A stretch of 64,000 nucleotides of DNA from Mycolicibacterium sp. CBMA 247 (GTDB lineage: Bacteria > Actinomycetota > Actinomycetes > Mycobacteriales > Mycobacteriaceae). The translations under genes and the position numbers were made by a program. Of the stretch, positions 54,871-62,789 are shown in pieces. The DNA is taken from the NCBI RefSeq assembly GCF_009729095.1, contig NZ_VTGX01000001.1, positions 1,054,001 through 1,118,000 on the forward strand, in the 5' to 3' direction. Under the pieces are notes generated by a model. The model made no database searches and was not told where the DNA came from. It was given only the letters and a program-made list of their open reading frames with translations. Every line of letters begins with the position of its first letter. The stretch's first letter is position 1.

Positions 54871-54886
54871 TCGAATACATGTTCGA
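54871..54886. promoter_or_regulatory. SOS box (LexA site) of imuA'-imuB
   Basis: TCGAATACATGTTCGA matches TCGAAC-N4-GTTCGA with one change (T for C at position 6). It lies 36 bases before the imuA' start and would cover its -35 region. Confidence 0.9.
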
Positions 54887-55124
54887 TCGCTCGAGTAAAC
54901 ACCTGCCCACCGACACCGGTCAAGCCACGGCCAACGGCAGTCGACCCGAAAACAGCGCGACAGAAATGCACCTGCGGTCACCCGACCCTTAAGTTAGAGT
55001 TCTGGTCACCAGACCTGCTTCGGGATGGACTTGGCCACGATTTGCGTTGCAGACAGTGGGAATCCACAGCGATTCACCGGAGGTCAGCTCTGCAACAACA
55101 CGGGCGACAGTGAGGAAACGCATC
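54887..55124. other. imuA'-lipoprotein intergenic region
   Basis: No gene is seen. TCTGGT-C-ACCAGA (55001-55013) is a perfect 6-bp dyad preceded by TAGAGT (54995-55000), a candidate -10 for the lipoprotein/S53 operon; the dyad would then overlap the transcription start. Confidence 0.4.
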
Positions 55125-55412
55125 ATGCAGTCAGGGCAATTGACCCGTCGGCTTGCCGTCATCGCAGGCGGTGCCGCAGTCATCGGGATGATTTCATTCA
55201 CCGCGTCGTGCGGCACCAAGGAGAAGGCTCCCGAGACGACGACGCCTACCACCACAACGACGACAACCACGACGGCGCCGCCGGAAACCCCCGCCCCGCC
55301 GCCATCGGTGGAGCCGACCGAGAAGTCGATCAACCCCACCGGCGGCAACCTGTTCACACCCGATGTGAAGGCTCCGCCGGCACCGACCGGGATCCCCGGT
55401 ACCCACCGCTAG
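55125..55412 (+). CDS. Small Thr/Pro-rich lipoprotein
   Basis: A 95-residue putative lipoprotein. The N-terminus MQSGQLTRRLAVIAGGAAVI leads to a lipobox FTASC, with Cys30 as the lipidated residue. The mature part is a Thr/Pro-rich tether (a run of Thr followed by APPETPAPPP) and a short tail NLFTPDVKAPPAPTGIP. No folded domain is visible. It is 34 bases upstream of the S53 protease gene and on the same strand, so an operon is probable. A TTG at 55047 would extend it but lacks support. Confidence 0.65.
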   Translation: MQSGQLTRRLAVIAGGAAVIGMISFTASCGTKEKAPETTTPTTTTTTTTTAPPETPAPPPSVEPTEKSINPTGGNLFTPDVKAPPAPTGIPGTHR

Positions 55413-55446
55413 CACCTCGCGGGATCCGATTGTCAGCCGTCCCGCC

Positions 55447-57069
55447 ATGACTTGGCCACGCGTCGTACCCGGGTACGCATTCCTGGCACTGGCCATGGCG
55501 GGCATACTGCTGCTGACATCGGACCTGCGGGTTACCCAAACGCCGGGCGTAAGGGCTCCGATCAGGGGCCCTTACGCCCAATTGCTTGCCGCCTCAACCG
55601 ATCTCGGTCCCGCCGAGAGCGGATCCGCCCAGCTCACCCTGACGCTGCACGGCGCAACACGGCCGGCGGCGCTCTACCGGTGGGCCGACGCGCATGCGCT
55701 GTCGGTTCGGTGGCGCCCCGGTGAGGCCTGGGCGATCACCGAAGGCGAACCCGCCGACATGGCAACCGCTTTCGGGGTGGACATCCACGACTACCGGGGC
55801 AGGCGCGGCCAGGAGTTCTACGCCTCACCGCAGCAGCCGTCGGTACCCGAGCCGTTGCGCGGGGAGGTCACCGAGGTCGGCCGCATCCTGGGCTACACGC
55901 CGTACCGGATGTCGCGGCCGGACCTGCACCACCTGCCACTGGATGTGCCCGATCGCGGCTTGACGCCGCAAGCGTTGCTCAACACCTACAACCTCGCGGG
56001 CCTGGCCCGGCAGGGGTTCACCGGCAAGGGCAGCACCATCGTGATCTTCGCGTTCGACGGTTACGACCAAAACGATCTGGACACCTTCGCCACCACTTTC
56101 GCTCTGCCGACGTTCACGCCGACCCTGGTCGGCGGGCAGCCGAGCGCACCGCACGGTGAGACGACGATGGATCTGCAGGTTGCCCACGCCATCGCCCCGG
56201 ATGCGCGCAAAGTCGTGATCAACGCCCGGCCGACAGTGCAGGGCGACGGCGCCTACGAGAAGATCGGGCAGCTGCTGGAGTCCGCGGACCAGCAGTTTCC
56301 CGGCGCGGTGTGGAGCTTCTCGATCGGCTGGGGCTGCGACAAGCTGATCACCGCGGCCGACCTCGCACCGGTCCGTTCCGCGCTGGCCGCCGCGCATACC
56401 CGCGGCACCACGGCATTCAATGCCAGTGGCGACCTGGCCGGCCTGGAATGCAAAGGCGGACAAGACTGGTCGTCGCCACCCGGTGACGACGACATCGGCC
56501 TGGATTCGGTGGCCTCCCTGCCGGAGATAACCGATGTCGGCGGCACCACGTTGTCCACCGATTCCGACGGCGGTTGGCTGGCCGAGCAGGCCTGGTTCGA
56601 CGTCCCGTTGACCCAGGGCACCGGCGGTGGTGTCTCGGCGATCTTCGACCGCCCCCCATGGCAGCGCGGCCTGTCTGCACCCGGCAGCACTGAAGCTGTT
56701 GGTGTTCAACGACGGCTGACCCCGGACGTGGCCGCGGTGGCCGACCCGTTCACGGGGGTGAAGATCGTGCTGAACAACCGGGTTCTGGTCGGCGGCGGCA
56801 CCTCACAGTCCGCACCACTGTGGGCCGGGATGGCCGCGGTGATGAACCAGTACCTGCTTGCCAACGGTGGCCGGGAGCTGGGTGACCTCAATCCCATGCT
56901 GTACCGCATCGCCGCCGGGGCCCCACTGCCGGCCTTCCACGACGTCACGCTCGGCGGCAACGCCGTGGCCAACGCCGGCCCCGGCTACGACCTGGTGACC
57001 GGGCTCGGGACCCCCAACGTGGAGAACCTCGTCAAGAACATTCTCGTGCTGCAGAAGTCGGGACGATGA
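55447..57069 (+). CDS. Sedolisin (S53-family) serine-carboxyl peptidase
   Basis: A 540-residue precursor with an N-terminal membrane/signal segment (about residues 9-25), a pro-kumamolisin activation domain (about 40-165) and a sedolisin catalytic domain. The catalytic residues are present: Glu238 and Asp242 in HGETTMDLQ, the oxyanion Asp in NASGDLAG and nucleophilic Ser453 in GGTSQSAP. The Ca2+ site is FHDVTLGGN...GPGYDLVTGLGTPN at the C-terminus. It should be exported and active at low pH. Its TGA overlaps the ATG of the first zinc-ribbon membrane protein (ATGA), so the two are translationally coupled. Confidence 0.9.
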   Translation: MTWPRVVPGYAFLALAMAGILLLTSDLRVTQTPGVRAPIRGPYAQLLAASTDLGPAESGSAQLTLTLHGATRPAALYRWADAHALSVRWRPGEAWAITEGEPADMATAFGVDIHDYRGRRGQEFYASPQQPSVPEPLRGEVTEVGRILGYTPYRMSRPDLHHLPLDVPDRGLTPQALLNTYNLAGLARQGFTGKGSTIVIFAFDGYDQNDLDTFATTFALPTFTPTLVGGQPSAPHGETTMDLQVAHAIAPDARKVVINARPTVQGDGAYEKIGQLLESADQQFPGAVWSFSIGWGCDKLITAADLAPVRSALAAAHTRGTTAFNASGDLAGLECKGGQDWSSPPGDDDIGLDSVASLPEITDVGGTTLSTDSDGGWLAEQAWFDVPLTQGTGGGVSAIFDRPPWQRGLSAPGSTEAVGVQRRLTPDVAAVADPFTGVKIVLNNRVLVGGGTSQSAPLWAGMAAVMNQYLLANGGRELGDLNPMLYRIAAGAPLPAFHDVTLGGNAVANAGPGYDLVTGLGTPNVENLVKNILVLQKSGR

Positions 57070-58988
57070 CCGAAACCAGCACCGACAACCCGATGATGAT
57101 GGCGTGCGAGGTCTGCCAGATCGATGTTCCCGCCGGGGAATACTGCGGGCTCTGCGGTGCACCGCTGGCAGCGCACCGGGGTAACGGACCGCACTGGCTG
57201 CGGGTGCGGTCGTTCAGTGCCGCTCCGGGACAGCATCTGCTGATTCCGTCGGTGACCAGTTCACTGTTCCCGCATCTACCGCCACGGTCACGGACCGCGT
57301 TCCTGGTCGGCCTGACACTGCTTTTGGCCGCCCTCGCCGGCGCAGCCTTGTTCCGGCTGCCTGCCGCCCTCATCACCGTCGCCGCCCTGGGACTGCCCCT
57401 GCTGTTCGGAATGTACCTGCGGGAGTCCGACGTTCACCGGGACATCCCGAGGGGCACGCTGATACTCACCGCCGCACTGGGCACCGCACTCGGGATTGGC
57501 TGGGTGCTGCTGACCGGTATGGCGATGGCTCGCGCATCCGGTGTCCCACTCGGCATGGGCACCACCGCAACTCGCGTGATGCGTGACGGTCTCGGCGTGC
57601 CACTGGGCAGCATGTTGCTGATGCTCGTCCCTGCGCTGGTGGTACGACTCACCCGCCGGGGCACACAAGAAGCATTGGACGGCTACGCAATCGGCGCGCT
57701 CGGCGCGTTGACCTATTGCGCCGCAGCGACGATGACACGTCTGGCACCGCAGTTCACCACCGGAATGGTGGTCCGTGACCGTCCGATGAGCGGGCTACTG
57801 GTCGAAGCCGGGATCCGGGGTGTCGCAGTACCCACGACTGCCGCCGCGGTGGGTGGACTGATCGGTGCGGCACTGTGGTTCACCAGGCCGCCCAACAAGG
57901 TTCATCTGCACCGCGGATTCGTCCGCCTCACCCTGACGTTGTTCGCGGTCGGGGTGATGACCCTCTACGCCGGGCTCGGGTTGATCGACATCGCCAGATT
58001 CCCGCAGTCACTGCAACTCGTTCTGCATATCGTGTTGGCCGCGGTCGCACTCCTGGCCCTACGGGTCGGTCTGCATCTGGCGCTGTTGCATGAGGCGCCC
58101 GACGAGATTCGCACAGAGGAACCGCTGCTGTGCGCCCAATGCGGACACGTGGTGCCCGACGCCCCGTTCTGTGCACACTGTGGCGCCGCGACGCATGCCT
58201 CGTCGCGCACCTCGCGCGAGGCCCGAAGAATGGGGCGGCCGACCCGTCAGGACGAATCCCCGGACATCACCGTCGCACTACTGCCCGGCTACTCGATCCA
58301 CGGCGGGACGTATACCGCAGCACCGGTGCGAAGAACCTCGTACAGCGGGCTGGCGCTGGCGCTGGCAGTCACCATCGCCGTCGTGGCAGCCGGGCTGGTC
58401 GGCCTGTCGGCCGTACTGCAGAAGCCGGCCGAACGTTATGCGTGCCCGCCGAACTGCGGCTCCCCGCCGATCGGCCAGCCGGTCACCATCAACCCCCAGT
58501 ACACCGCGGCCGACGGCTCGTTCACGGTGTCGTATCCCGCGCCGGGGTCGGCCTACAAGATCACCACCAGCGACCGTGGTGTGATGGCCAACCTGCTTGC
58601 CGGCGACGGCGGCACGATGCAGCTGTTCAGCCGGCCGGCAGCCGGGCGATCACCGAAAGACATTGCTGTCGAGCTGATTCACCAGACCTTCCCGGACACC
58701 AAGACCGCCTATGAGATACCCAACGCAATGGTCGGCTACCAACCCGGGTACGGCCTAGCTGCCGACAGCTGGCCGCAGAGCTCGACCAGCAGCTACGCCC
58801 GGATGCGGGTGATCGTCATGGTGGCGGTCAAACACGACCTCGCGCTCGTCGCGGCAGCCGTCGGGCCCTACCGTCAGTTCGGCCCCGATTCGGGATCCGG
58901 CAAGCCGTCCGGCGCCAACCTTCAACTGGCGCTGGATATGGGTAAGTACGTCAACAGTTTTCGCTGGAACGGAGATCCCAGCCGCTGA
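57066..58988 (+). CDS. Zinc-ribbon, PrsW-like membrane protein with external domain (copy 1)
   Basis: A 640-residue protein. It starts with a zinc ribbon (Cys14, 17, 27, 30), then about eight membrane helices (about 75-345), a second ribbon (Cys356, 359, 369, 372), a basic linker, one more helix (about 422-445) and an exported C-terminal domain opening with CPPNCGSPP. The helical core resembles PrsW proteases: PLLFGMYLRESDVHRDIPRG corresponds to the loop after helix 3, and ALDGYAIGALGALTY to the DG...G motif. The EExxK and EN catalytic motifs of PrsW are not seen (VPLGSM and AAATM in their places), so it is probably not a protease. Coupled to the S53 gene. Confidence 0.72.
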   Translation: MTETSTDNPMMMACEVCQIDVPAGEYCGLCGAPLAAHRGNGPHWLRVRSFSAAPGQHLLIPSVTSSLFPHLPPRSRTAFLVGLTLLLAALAGAALFRLPAALITVAALGLPLLFGMYLRESDVHRDIPRGTLILTAALGTALGIGWVLLTGMAMARASGVPLGMGTTATRVMRDGLGVPLGSMLLMLVPALVVRLTRRGTQEALDGYAIGALGALTYCAAATMTRLAPQFTTGMVVRDRPMSGLLVEAGIRGVAVPTTAAAVGGLIGAALWFTRPPNKVHLHRGFVRLTLTLFAVGVMTLYAGLGLIDIARFPQSLQLVLHIVLAAVALLALRVGLHLALLHEAPDEIRTEEPLLCAQCGHVVPDAPFCAHCGAATHASSRTSREARRMGRPTRQDESPDITVALLPGYSIHGGTYTAAPVRRTSYSGLALALAVTIAVVAAGLVGLSAVLQKPAERYACPPNCGSPPIGQPVTINPQYTAADGSFTVSYPAPGSAYKITTSDRGVMANLLAGDGGTMQLFSRPAAGRSPKDIAVELIHQTFPDTKTAYEIPNAMVGYQPGYGLAADSWPQSSTSSYARMRVIVMVAVKHDLALVAAAVGPYRQFGPDSGSGKPSGANLQLALDMGKYVNSFRWNGDPSR

Positions 58989-59032
58989 TCGGCCTAGGAT
59001 GCGCCACTGATGGCACCATCTGAAACCGAACG

Positions 59033-60874
59033 ATGAGCAGCGGAACCGACTCCGACGGCCGAGTGTCCGCCGTCGAATGCCGGGTATGCCGAACCGATCT
59101 TCCGGCGGGCGCATTCTGCGGCCGGTGCGGTGCCCACCTCGACCCGCAGCACGATGGGCCTGGGTGGTTGCGGATCCGGGCGTACTGCGCGGGCCGGGAC
59201 GAGCACCTGCTCCGGCCGTCGGTGGTCAGCTCGCTCTTCCCGCAGCTACCGCAACATTCACGCGCACCGTTCCGGCTGGGAGTAACAGCGCTGGTGGTCG
59301 CGGTAGCCGCCTGCGTGCTGCTTCGACTGCCCGCGGGGATGATCGCATTCGCCGCATTCGGGTTGCCGCTGCTGTTCGTCACGTATCTACGCGAATCCGA
59401 TGCCTTTCATGACCTTTCGGTGCGAACATTGCTGCTGACCGTCGTTCTGGGCGCCGGCCTGGGCGCCGGCTGGGCGCTGGTGACCGGAACAGCGGTGGCC
59501 CGGGAGTACGACATGCCGATGGGTGACGGCGTAGCACCGTTCCGGATCATTCGCGACGGCCTTGGCGTTCCGTTGGGCGCGATGTTGCTGATGATCCTGC
59601 CGGTGGCGGTGATCCGACTGTTGGGGCCACGAACTCGAGAATCACTGGAGGGCTTTGCGATCGGCGCTCTTGGTGCGCTTGCGTTTATCGCGGCCGCCAC
59701 ACTGAGCCGGTTGGCCCCACAGGTCGACGACGGGATGGTGGACCACGACCGGCCATTGAGCGGGCTGCTGATCCAGGCCGGCCTCCAGGCGGTGGCGGTG
59801 CCGGTGACCGCCGCGGCCACCGGTGGGCTCGCCGGCGCCGCGATGTGGTTCACCCGGCCGGCCAACTACGTCCATCAACACCCGAGATACCTGCGCGCAG
59901 CCCTGGCACTGGCGGCCGTGACAGTCACCGGCTGCTACGCCACCCTCGGACTGATCGACGTTGTCCCGGTGCCACAGGGCTTGGTGCTGACTGTGCACCT
60001 CGTGGTGATGATGTTGGCGGTGCTGGCATTGCGAGTGGTTCTGCAACTGGCGCTGCTGAACGAAGTGCACGACGAGATCCGTTCCGGCGAAACGCTTGTG
60101 TGCCCGCACTGCGACCAGGCCGTCCCCGATATGCCGTTCTGCCCCCGTTGCGGGGTGGCATCCCGGGCGTCATCTCCGTCGTCGAGGACTGCACGACGTC
60201 ATGCGCTCCCGGTGCGCCGCACCGGATATCGCCGACTGTTGGGGACGTGGGGCGCCGGTGTCACGGTGCTGGCGGTCGCCTTGGTCGCGGTGTCTGCATT
60301 GGTCAGCAGTCCACCCGCACGGTACGTGTGCCCACCGGACTGCGGAAGCCCGCCGACGAGCGAGCCGATTGCGACGAATCCCCGCTTCACTGCTCCCGAC
60401 GGTGCGTTCTCGGTGTCCTACCCCGTCAGCGGCGCGGCGTACGCAGTGACCACCGCCGACGACGGTGTGACGGCGGATTTCCTGGCCGGGGACGGTGGCA
60501 CCATGCAACTCATCGGCCGGCCCGCAGAGGGGCGCACGCCGAAAGAGATCGCCGCTGCCCTGGTCGAGGACACCTACCCCGATACCGAGGTGGACTACGA
60601 GATCCCGAATGCGATGGTCGGCTATCAACCCGGGTACGGCATGGTTCTCGACAGCTGGCCACAGAATGGCACTGGCGACTACATGCGCTTGCGGGTGGTC
60701 ATTCTGGCTGCGGTCAAGAACGACCTGGCATTGATAGCCATCGCGACCGGCCCGTACCGCGAATACAGCCCGGATTTCAGTTCAGGCAAGCCATCCGGCG
60801 CCGATCTGGCCCTCGCTCTGGATATGGGCAAGTACGTCAACAGTTTCCGCTGGCGCGGCGACCCGCGCCGCTGA
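59033..60874 (+). CDS. Zinc-ribbon, PrsW-like membrane protein with external domain (copy 2)
   Basis: A 613-residue tandem paralogue of the preceding protein with the same layout: ribbon 1 (Cys16, 19, 29, 32), helical core, ribbon 2 (CPHCDQAVPDMPFCPRC), one helix and an external domain with CPPDCGSPP. The linker between ribbon 2 and the last helix is shorter. NAMVGYQPGYG and LDMGKYVNSFRW in the external domain are identical in both copies. It likewise lacks PrsW catalytic motifs (SLEGFAIGALGALAF replaces the DG motif). The 44-base gap suggests one operon with copy 1. Role unknown; the pair may form a heterodimer. Confidence 0.72.
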   Translation: MSSGTDSDGRVSAVECRVCRTDLPAGAFCGRCGAHLDPQHDGPGWLRIRAYCAGRDEHLLRPSVVSSLFPQLPQHSRAPFRLGVTALVVAVAACVLLRLPAGMIAFAAFGLPLLFVTYLRESDAFHDLSVRTLLLTVVLGAGLGAGWALVTGTAVAREYDMPMGDGVAPFRIIRDGLGVPLGAMLLMILPVAVIRLLGPRTRESLEGFAIGALGALAFIAAATLSRLAPQVDDGMVDHDRPLSGLLIQAGLQAVAVPVTAAATGGLAGAAMWFTRPANYVHQHPRYLRAALALAAVTVTGCYATLGLIDVVPVPQGLVLTVHLVVMMLAVLALRVVLQLALLNEVHDEIRSGETLVCPHCDQAVPDMPFCPRCGVASRASSPSSRTARRHALPVRRTGYRRLLGTWGAGVTVLAVALVAVSALVSSPPARYVCPPDCGSPPTSEPIATNPRFTAPDGAFSVSYPVSGAAYAVTTADDGVTADFLAGDGGTMQLIGRPAEGRTPKEIAAALVEDTYPDTEVDYEIPNAMVGYQPGYGMVLDSWPQNGTGDYMRLRVVILAAVKNDLALIAIATGPYREYSPDFSSGKPSGADLALALDMGKYVNSFRWRGDPRR

Positions 60875-60910
60875 ACCGACCTCACGCCGGAACGGTTACC
60901 GGCAACGGCA

Positions 60911-60938
60911 ATTGTTGACATTGACAAATGTCACCAAT
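60911..60938. promoter_or_regulatory. Near-perfect 12-bp dyad upstream of SDR operon
   Basis: ATTGTTGACATT (60911-60922) and AATGTCACCAAT (60927-60938) are inverted repeats with one mismatch around a GACA spacer; the core TGACATT/AATGTCA is perfect. The layout is typical of a TetR-family operator, 55 bases before the SDR start. Confidence 0.6.
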
Positions 60939-60952
60939 TGTTGGTGTACTCA

Positions 60953-60979
60953 TTGAGCGCTTCGAGTTGAGCGCTTCGA
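60953..60979 (+). repeat. Tandem 13-mer direct repeat
   Basis: TTGAGCGCTTCGA occurs at 60953-60965 and again at 60967-60979, a period of 14 bases, just before the SDR ribosome-binding site. Each unit holds an AGCGCT palindrome. Confidence 0.7.
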
Positions 60980-60992
60980 CGAGGAGGCCCGG

Positions 60993-61868
60993 ATGGGGCA
61001 AGCGGCCAGACAAGGTGCGGGGCCATTCCGGCACCGCAAGCGCAGCCGGCACGCCGACGCCGTCGTCACCGGCGCGGGTAGCGGCATCGGCGCCGCGTTC
61101 GCCCGCGAACTGGCCGCCCGCGGCGGCCGGGTGGTCTGCAGTGACATCGACGAGACCGCTGCCGGCGCCACGGCTGAGGCCATCGTCGCCGACGGCGGCC
61201 GAGCCACCGCGCTGCGCTGTGACGTCTCGCAGATCGAGGATGTCAGCCACCTCGCCGACGCCGCGCAAGCCTGGTTCGACGGGCCGCCCTCTCTGGTCGT
61301 CAACAATGCGGGTGTCGGGGCCGGCGGACAGCCCATCGGCGACACCAGCATCGACGACTGGAACTGGGTGCTCGGAATCAACCTGTGGGGACCGACTCAC
61401 GGCTGTCACGTCTTCGCCCCCATTCTGCGTGCCGCCGGCACCGGCCAACCGCGCGGCATCATCAACGTCGCCTCGGCGGCGGCCTTCGGCGCGGCTCCGG
61501 GAATGGCCGCCTACAACGTCAGCAAGGCGGGAACACTGTCGCTGTCGGAGACCCTGGCCGCCGAGTTGTCCGGCACCGGCATCAACGTCACGGTGCTGTG
61601 CCCGACGTTCGTCAAGACCAACATCGTCACGTCGGGCCGGATCACTGAACAATCCACCCAGCTCGCCGACCGGCTGATGCGTTGGACCGGGTTCTCGCCC
61701 GAACGCGTCGCGCGGATGTGCCTGGATACCAACGACCGTGGCGGCCTGTACTGCATGCCACAGCCCGACGCCCGGATCGGCTGGGGCATCAAACGACTCA
61801 CCCCGACCGTGTACACCCGCGCCGTCGGCCTCACCACCCGCATCACCAGTTCTGAGGAGGTTTCGTAA
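60993..61868 (+). CDS. Short-chain dehydrogenase/reductase
   Basis: A 291-residue classical SDR. The cofactor motif is VVTGAGSGIGAAFARELA at about residues 24-41, NNAG follows (VVNNAGVGAG), and the active site is SAAAFGAAPGMAAYNVSKAG with Tyr-x3-Lys. The N-terminal 20 residues are an unusual basic extension (RHRKRSRH). GAGGAGG five bases before the ATG supports the start. It ends one base into the following diiron gene (TAATG). It probably interconverts an alcohol and ketone for the monooxygenase pathway. Confidence 0.88.
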   Translation: MGQAARQGAGPFRHRKRSRHADAVVTGAGSGIGAAFARELAARGGRVVCSDIDETAAGATAEAIVADGGRATALRCDVSQIEDVSHLADAAQAWFDGPPSLVVNNAGVGAGGQPIGDTSIDDWNWVLGINLWGPTHGCHVFAPILRAAGTGQPRGIINVASAAAFGAAPGMAAYNVSKAGTLSLSETLAAELSGTGINVTVLCPTFVKTNIVTSGRITEQSTQLADRLMRWTGFSPERVARMCLDTNDRGGLYCMPQPDARIGWGIKRLTPTVYTRAVGLTTRITSSEEVS

Positions 61869-62788
61869 TGGCCATCGACATGGACACCATGCTGGCGAAG
61901 ATCAAGGACCGCCAGTGGGCATTGGCCGACATCGACTGGGACGCACCGGGCGCAGAGACCATCACCGACGAGATGCGGCCCAAACTCAAGGCCTTCATGG
62001 CCGATCTGTGCTGGATCGAGAATGTCGGGGCACGTGGATTCGCTGCGTTGGCCAAGAAGGCACCGACCCCGACCATCGCCGAGATCTACCGCTACTTCCA
62101 CGCCGAAGAGCAGCGGCACGCCAACGCCGAACTGGCGCTGATGAAGCGCTGGGGCATGCTCGAGGACGGCGAGATGCCCGAACCGAACGTCAACATCCGG
62201 TTGGCCATCGAATGGCTGGACATCTTCTCGGACAACATGTCGCTGTCGGTGCTCGGCACCGTCATCCCGATGCTCGAGGTGGCGCTCGACGGAGCGTTGT
62301 TGAAGTTCCTGCTCGAAGAGGTCGACGACCCCATCTGCCATCAGGTCTTCGAGAAGATCAACAACGACGAATCCCGGCATATCGCGGTCGATTTCGAGGT
62401 GCTCGACATGATCGGCCAATCCAGCATGCGGCGGCTGGCGGTCGAATTCGTCGGCAATGTGGCCTCACCGGGCGTGATCATCGGCACGTTGATGTACGTG
62501 CCCCTGCTCAACCGGATGCGCAACAACATCGTCGACATGGGCCTGCAACCGGAGAAGCTGTACAAGGCGATGATGCGCTTCAAGGAAATCGGTGGACGCG
62601 CCGAATACACCTGGCGCGTACCGACCTATCAGCTGCTCAAGCGGCACGGTCGGATGGTCACCAACCCACGCCACCCCTACCATTGGATTGCCAATCCCAT
62701 GGTGTGGGCGTCAGACCGCTATCCGAAGACACTGTTGCGGCCGATACCCAGCTGGTTCAAAGAGCTGACCCACGAGCCGGCGGCCTGA
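61868..62788 (+). CDS. Ferritin-like diiron protein (putative oxygenase/reductase)
   Basis: A 306-residue helical protein with two ExxH motifs of the ferritin/ribonucleotide-reductase-R2-like diiron fold: YFHAEEQRHANAE at about residues 76-88 and NNDESRHIAVD at about 165. A preceding Glu (WIENVG) and a middle Glu (MLEVALDGALL) would complete the six-ligand site. Its C-terminal part is basic and Pro/Trp-rich. Relatives are often annotated simply as reductase. It is coupled to the SDR (one-base overlap) and one base from the monooxygenase gene, so all three act together. Confidence 0.75.
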   Translation: MAIDMDTMLAKIKDRQWALADIDWDAPGAETITDEMRPKLKAFMADLCWIENVGARGFAALAKKAPTPTIAEIYRYFHAEEQRHANAELALMKRWGMLEDGEMPEPNVNIRLAIEWLDIFSDNMSLSVLGTVIPMLEVALDGALLKFLLEEVDDPICHQVFEKINNDESRHIAVDFEVLDMIGQSSMRRLAVEFVGNVASPGVIIGTLMYVPLLNRMRNNIVDMGLQPEKLYKAMMRFKEIGGRAEYTWRVPTYQLLKRHGRMVTNPRHPYHWIANPMVWASDRYPKTLLRPIPSWFKELTHEPAA

Positions 62789-62789
62789 C

